Source of the DNA: Mycobacterium sp. 1164966.3
Lineage (GTDB): Bacteria > Actinomycetota > Actinomycetes > Mycobacteriales > Mycobacteriaceae
Reading direction: 5' to 3'
DNA: 64,000 bases
NCBI RefSeq assembly: GCF_001665395.1
Contig: NZ_LZSG01000011.1
Coordinates: forward strand, 18,144-82,143
How positions within the stretch are numbered: position 1 is the first letter of the stretch; every line of letters starts with the position of its first letter. Both the position numbers and the translations under genes were made by a program. Shown piece after piece: positions 60,347 to 64,000 of this stretch. The notes below the pieces were generated by a model. The model saw nothing but the letters and a program-made list of their open reading frames with translations, ran no database searches and was not told where the DNA came from.

Positions 60347-61438
60347 CTAATGCGCATTGCCTGGGACGAGCCCGGGGACGATATCGGTGAGACTGAAAGT
60401 CACGGGCTGTTCGAGTTGCTCGTAATTGCACGACCGCGCGTCACGGTCGGGGCGCCACCGGTTGAACTGCGCCGTGTGGCGGAACCGCTGACCTTCCATG
60501 TGGTCGTAGCGAACCTCGACGACGCGTTCGGGGCGCAGCGGGACGAACGAGAGGTCCTTGCCGGCATTCCAGCGGGAGAATTCGTTCTTGCGCGGGGTTC
60601 GCTCACCGGCCTCGTGTGCCGCCCAATTCCACGGGTGGTCGTCGAAGCTGGTGACCAGCGGCTGCAATTCGGTGAACAGCCGGCGCCGCTCGGCCATCGG
60701 GAAGGCGCCGATGACTCCAACCGACGCCAGCTGGCCGTCATCTTGGTAAAGCCCCAGCAACAGTGAGCCGATCGTGTCGCCGCCGGACTTGTGCACCCGA
60801 TAGCCCGCCACCACGCAGTCGGCGGTCCGCTCGTGTTTGATCTTGAACATGACGCGCTTGTCCGGTTGATAGGAGATGCTCAGCGGCTTGGCGACGACGC
60901 CGTCGAGGCCCGCTCCTTCGAACTCGGAGAACCAGCGTTGCGCGGTGGCGAGATCGGTGGTGGCCGGCGTGACGTGGATCGAAGGGCCGGAGCCATCCAG
61001 TGTTTCGACGAGTGCGGCGCGACGCTCGCTGAACGGTCGCTTCATGTAGTCGTCGTCGCCGAGGGCCAGCAAGTCGAACGCGATGAACGACGCCGGTGTG
61101 TGCTCGGCAAGCATCCGGACTCGCGAATCAGCGGGATGGATGCGTTGCTGCAGCGCCTCGAAATCCAGACTGGCGCCGGTGGCTCGCGATGTGGCTATGA
61201 CGATCTCGCCGTCGATCACGCAGCGTCGCGGCAGCTCGGCCTTGACCGCGGCGACCAGTTCGGGGAAGTAGCGGGTCATCGGCCGCTCGTTGCGGCTGCC
61301 CAGCTCGACCTCATCGCCATCGCGAAAACAGATGGACCTGAAGCCATCCCACTTGGGCTCATAGGACGCGTCCGGTGGGATCGACTTGACTGACTTGGCC
61401 AGCATCGGCGAAACCGGTGGCGTAACGGGTAAGTCCAT
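60347..61438 (-). CDS. ligC: ATP-dependent DNA ligase LigC
   Basis: 363-residue nucleotidyltransferase. The active-site Lys29 is in EPKWDGFRS (motif I), followed by RNERPM (Ia), DGEIVIA (III) and DGVVAKPL (IV); FKIKHERTADCVV (motif V) precedes the OB-fold C-terminal domain. It seals nicks with ATP and is paired with the divergent primase-polymerase gene, as in M. tuberculosis Rv3731/Rv3730c (358 residues there). The start is ATG 61438; the frame extends to 61576. Confidence 0.93.
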   Translation of the reverse strand: MDLPVTPPVSPMLAKSVKSIPPDASYEPKWDGFRSICFRDGDEVELGSRNERPMTRYFPELVAAVKAELPRRCVIDGEIVIATSRATGASLDFEALQQRIHPADSRVRMLAEHTPASFIAFDLLALGDDDYMKRPFSERRAALVETLDGSGPSIHVTPATTDLATAQRWFSEFEGAGLDGVVAKPLSISYQPDKRVMFKIKHERTADCVVAGYRVHKSGGDTIGSLLLGLYQDDGQLASVGVIGAFPMAERRRLFTELQPLVTSFDDHPWNWAAHEAGERTPRKNEFSRWNAGKDLSFVPLRPERVVEVRYDHMEGQRFRHTAQFNRWRPDRDARSCNYEQLEQPVTFSLTDIVPGLVPGNAH

Positions 61439-61475
61439 TCGTCCATTCTGGCGCGCGGCATGCTGGAATCCAGAT

Positions 61476-62501
61476 ATGGCCGCTGCAGCAGAAGAAGTCG
61501 ACGTCGACGGCATCGCCGTCCGGCTGACCAACCGGGACAAGGTGTATTTCCCCAAGCTCGGGTCGAACGGCACCAAGGGCCGGCTGGTGGAGTACTACCT
61601 CGCCGTGGCGGGGGGGCCGATGCTGGCCACGTTGCGCGACCGGCCCACTCACCTGCAGCGCTTTCCGGAGGGCATTGACGGCGAGGAGATCTACCAAAAG
61701 CGGGTTCCGCAGCGTCATCCCGACTATCTCGAGACCTGCCGGGTGACCTTCCCGTCGGGCCGCACCGCCGACGCGCTGAAGGTCACCCACCCCGCGGCCA
61801 TTGTGTGGGCGGCGCAGATGGGCACCATCACGCTGCACCCCTGGCAGGTCCGTTGCCCCGACACCGAACATCCCGACGAATTGCGCATCGACCTGGACCC
61901 GCAGCCCGGCACCGATTTTGAACAAGCCCGTGCGGTGGCCGTCGACGTGCTGCGGCCGCTACTTGACGAACTCGGTCTGGTCGGATTTCCGAAGACGTCC
62001 GGGGGCCGCGGGATCCACGTGTTTCTGCGGATCGCCACCGACTGGGATTTCATCGAGGTCCGCCGCGCCGGCATTGCCCTGGCCCGCGAGGTGGAGCGGC
62101 GCGCGCCGGAGGTGGTCACCACGTCATGGTGGAAGGAAGAGCGTGGCCGGCGCATCTTCATCGACTTCAACCAGAACGCCCGCGACCGAACTATGGCGTC
62201 GGCGTATTCGGTGCGGCGCACCCCCATCGCGACCGTGTCGACGCCGCTGACTTGGGACGACCTGGCCGGCGCCGACCCCGACGACTACACCATGGCCACC
62301 GTGCCCGACCTGGTGCGGCGTCGCGACGACCCCTGGGCCGGCATGGACGAAGTCGCCCAGTCGATTGCCCCGTTGCTGGACATGGCCGCGGCCGACGAAG
62401 AGCGCGGACTCGGCGACATGCCGTATCCGCCGAACTACCCCAAGATGCCGGGCGAGCCGAAGCGAGTGCAGCCCAGCAAGGACAGGGATTTGAACAGGTA
62501 G
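61476..62501 (+). CDS. LigC-associated primase-polymerase (Prim-PolC, LigD-Pol-like)
   Basis: 341-residue archaeo-eukaryotic-primase-type polymerase, similar to the LigD Pol domain. RIDLDPQPG (about 136-144) has the two catalytic Asp residues, KTSGGRGIHVF (about 171-181) the nucleotide-binding motif, and FIDFNQNARDRTMASAYSVR the third acidic motif. It fills short gaps in DNA repair, preferring ribonucleotides in related proteins. ATG 61476 is 37 bp from the divergent ligC start. Confidence 0.93.
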   Translation: MAAAAEEVDVDGIAVRLTNRDKVYFPKLGSNGTKGRLVEYYLAVAGGPMLATLRDRPTHLQRFPEGIDGEEIYQKRVPQRHPDYLETCRVTFPSGRTADALKVTHPAAIVWAAQMGTITLHPWQVRCPDTEHPDELRIDLDPQPGTDFEQARAVAVDVLRPLLDELGLVGFPKTSGGRGIHVFLRIATDWDFIEVRRAGIALAREVERRAPEVVTTSWWKEERGRRIFIDFNQNARDRTMASAYSVRRTPIATVSTPLTWDDLAGADPDDYTMATVPDLVRRRDDPWAGMDEVAQSIAPLLDMAAADEERGLGDMPYPPNYPKMPGEPKRVQPSKDRDLNR

Positions 62502-62538
62502 AACTCGCTCGCATCGGTCGTTTACCGAGCTGGGGCGT

Positions 62539-63009
62539 CTAGCCCGCCGAGCTCTTGTCGGTGATCCGGCGTTGCAACGCCTGTCCGGCCGGAAGCTGTT
62601 TCACGAGAGCGCGTAGCGCCGGCAGCGCTGCAGCGACCTGGTCGTCGCTCAAGGTGAAGCCCATGGCTTTATAGAGGTCCTGTTCGATCTGGCTCACGGT
62701 TCGCGCGGCGGCGACGCCCGCCGGCGTGAGCGACAGCAGCGTGGTTCGCCGGTCTGACGAGCCAACCGTCGACTCCACGAGGCGCTTCTGGGCGAGCGTG
62801 CTCATCAGCCTGCTCGGGCTACCGCCTTCACATACCAGACGCTGGCCTATGTCTTTCACGGTCAGCGGTCTGGTTGCATCACGCAGGACAGCGATCGCCT
62901 CGGCCTGCGAAGGGGTCAGATCGTGTGGCTTGAGCGCCGTCGTCAGCGCCCGCGCACCTTCCCGCTGGGCGGCCAGGACGAGGTAACGGAATTCCTCAAT
63001 TGAGTCCAT
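62539..63009 (-). CDS. MarR-family transcriptional regulator
   Basis: 156 residues with the winged helix at about 30-95 (LTPSQAEAIAVL, TVKDIGQRLVCEGGSPSRLM, VGSSDRRTTLLSLTPAG). ATG 63009 is preceded by TATACT and six bases, suggesting a leaderless mRNA; GTG 63015 is the alternative start and would lie too close to the -10. It is divergent from the hydrolase gene, and the palindromes between them are its likely operators. Confidence 0.9.
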   Translation of the reverse strand: MDSIEEFRYLVLAAQREGARALTTALKPHDLTPSQAEAIAVLRDATRPLTVKDIGQRLVCEGGSPSRLMSTLAQKRLVESTVGSSDRRTTLLSLTPAGVAAARTVSQIEQDLYKAMGFTLSDDQVAAALPALRALVKQLPAGQALQRRITDKSSAG

Positions 63010-63016
63010 CGTCACA

Positions 63017-63022
63017 GTATAT
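63017..63022 (-). promoter_or_regulatory. MarR gene -10 element, leaderless
   Basis: Reading the minus strand, TATACT is followed by GTGACG and the ATG at 63009. This is a near-consensus -10 with 6-nt spacing to the start codon. Confidence 0.5.
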
Positions 63023-63032
63023 ACGCATTAGA

Positions 63033-63089
63033 TGACGCGTCATGTAATCTCGTGACGTGTCACCTAATAGAACTGAAGGTGACGCATCA
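63033..63089. promoter_or_regulatory. Three MarR operator-like palindromes TGACGYRTCA
   Basis: TGACGCGTCA (63033-63042), TGACGTGTCA (63053-63062) and TGACGCATCA (63080-63089) share the 10-bp pattern TGACG-Y-R-TCA. The first is a perfect palindrome, the other two differ by one base in the centre. The first two are 20 bp apart (two helical turns). They lie over the MarR -35 region and the hydrolase promoter, so the MarR protein may regulate both. Confidence 0.65.
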
Positions 63090-63110
63090 CTCCACCGAAA
63101 GAAGGCCACG

Positions 63111-63833
63111 ATGCCAACCGCCAAACCAACGCTCGTCACAGTCCCCTGCTTTTCCGGCGCTCCCTGGGACGAACGGCAACTCGCCCCACTCAAAGCCGCC
63201 TACCCGGTGCGCACCATGCGTCTCCCCGAAGGGCTCGACGACGTCGAGCGCTATGCCGACTTCCTCGCCGCGCAGATCGAGGGACTCTCGAACTATGTAC
63301 TCGTCGGCGACTCATACGGCGCCGTCATCAGCCTCACACTCGCGCTGCGACAGCCAACCGGTCTGCGTGGACTGGTCCTGTCCGGCGGGTTTGCCGCCAA
63401 CCCCCTCCCGAGTTGGAAGAACACAGCCGGCCGCGCCTCGCACTACGTCCGCGGATCGCTCTATCGCACCGGCACGCTGCGCTACCACGCCCGCAGCCTC
63501 GCCTCGAAGTTCGACCGCGATGCCGAGGTTCCACACACCAAGGACGACTACCGCCAGTTGTTCATCGAGAACACCCCGGCAGGCTCCTACAGCGCACGGG
63601 TCGCCAGCGTCATCTCCTTCGATGTGCGTGATCAGCTCGCCAAGGTCAACGTTCCCACCCTGCTCATCACCCCGGAAGATGACCAACTCGTCGGGGACCA
63701 AGCCGCTCGGGAACTACGCCAGGGACTCCCGAACGCTCGTGAGGTCGTACTCCCCAAGACCGGGCACATGTTCCGCTTCACCCACCCCAGCGTTTACGGC
63801 CACACCATCCTTGAGTTCGTCCAAGAGGTTTGA
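63111..63833 (+). CDS. Alpha/beta hydrolase
   Basis: 240 residues. The nucleophile elbow GDSYGA (about 66-71) provides Ser68; the acid is probably Asp in TPEDDQLVGD, and the His is in KTGHMFRF. The family usually hydrolyses esters, amides or lactones. ATG 63111 is preceded by GAAGG; the frame opens at 63057 through the operator region. It is divergent from the MarR gene and probably its target. Confidence 0.88.
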   Translation: MPTAKPTLVTVPCFSGAPWDERQLAPLKAAYPVRTMRLPEGLDDVERYADFLAAQIEGLSNYVLVGDSYGAVISLTLALRQPTGLRGLVLSGGFAANPLPSWKNTAGRASHYVRGSLYRTGTLRYHARSLASKFDRDAEVPHTKDDYRQLFIENTPAGSYSARVASVISFDVRDQLAKVNVPTLLITPEDDQLVGDQAARELRQGLPNAREVVLPKTGHMFRFTHPSVYGHTILEFVQEV

Positions 63834-63870
63834 GATCGCGCTACCGGGACTTGACCGTTGAGACCACGAA

Positions 63871-64000
63871 GTGGGGGGGGGGGGCGGGCCCCCCCCCCCC
63901 CCCCCGCCCCCCCCCCCGGGGGCCCCCCCGGCGGGGGGAGCCCCTGGGCCGGCCCGCCCCCCCGGGCCCCCCGGGGGCGGGGGGGGCCGGGGGCGAGGAG
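63871..64000. other. G/C homopolymer stretch, likely contig-end artefact
   Basis: The last 130 bases are long runs of G and C with almost no A or T, beginning GTGGGGGGGGG. No gene, repeat unit or GC skew pattern explains them. Poor base calls or a low-quality read end are the likely cause. The gap between the hydrolase stop and 63871 holds nothing else. Confidence 0.9.

Overview
The window is high-GC DNA from a Mycobacterium, most likely a non-tuberculous species. From 1 to about 14.97 kb the gene order and relative strands match, from memory, the M. tuberculosis block Rv3762c-Rv3752c: alkyl sulfatase, FadE36-like phosphotransferase, LapA-like membrane protein, proXVWZ, glycolipid-binding protein, tyrA, TadA partner, tadA and tRNA-Ser. 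Other mycobacterial pairs are a desA3 desaturase with its reductase, divergent ligC and Prim-PolC, and a WS/DGAT acyltransferase. Start and stop codons often overlap as ATGA or GTGA, and several promoters look leaderless.

Layout. 1-1272: end of an alkyl sulfatase. 1.6-7.0 kb: a minus-strand lipid or xenobiotic catabolic operon (kinase-like protein, SDR, acyl-CoA dehydrogenase, TetR, quinone oxidoreductase) and a divergent histidine phosphatase, inserted between the Rv3762c and Rv3761c counterparts. 7.1-14.97 kb: conserved core with the osmoprotectant ABC transporter. 14.97-15.9 kb: AT-richer DNA behind tRNA-Ser(CGA), a likely old integration site. 15.9-24.1 kb: a GMC oxidoreductase and two large cyclase-like/NB-ARC (STAND) signalling proteins, the first split by a one-base frameshift, with a secreted CAP protein between them. 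24.2-28.9 kb: envelope proteins including a GT87 mannosyltransferase and an exported GH5 hydrolase.

28.9-33.0 kb: a four-gene operon (sulfotransferase, sulfatase-like MBL hydrolase, VOC protein, flavin monooxygenase). 33.1-36.7 kb: a PucR regulator divergent from the reductase-desaturase pair. 37.1-42.3 kb: a 1300-residue Pls/PosA-type synthetase coupled to a short M1 metallopeptidase. 42.5-46.6 kb: a GntR regulator divergent from monooxygenase, CoA-transferase and CoA-lyase genes, with two perfect palindromes in the shared promoter. 46.7-49.8 kb: a PfkB kinase, a TetR regulator and an amine oxidase with a palindromic operator.

49.8-50.4 kb: the scar of a deleted yefM-yoeB toxin-antitoxin pair and a phage-like small protein. 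50.4-53.1 kb: a TetR/dehydrogenase operon divergent from an SDR. 53.3-59.9 kb: a secreted protein, a frameshifted SRPBCC gene, DUF1330, WS/DGAT, Nudix, haloalkane dehalogenase, DUF2330 and P450 genes. 59.9-63.8 kb: LigC/Prim-PolC, then a MarR regulator divergent from an alpha/beta hydrolase with three operator-like palindromes. The last 130 bases are G/C homopolymers typical of bad contig-end sequence, so the two one-base frameshifts may also be sequencing errors.

No CRISPR array, intact prophage or intact insertion sequence was seen. The less ordinary items are the dispersed palindromic repeats, the toxin-antitoxin scar, the STAND/cyclase pair, the synthetase-peptidase pair, and the compact leaderless operator-promoters.
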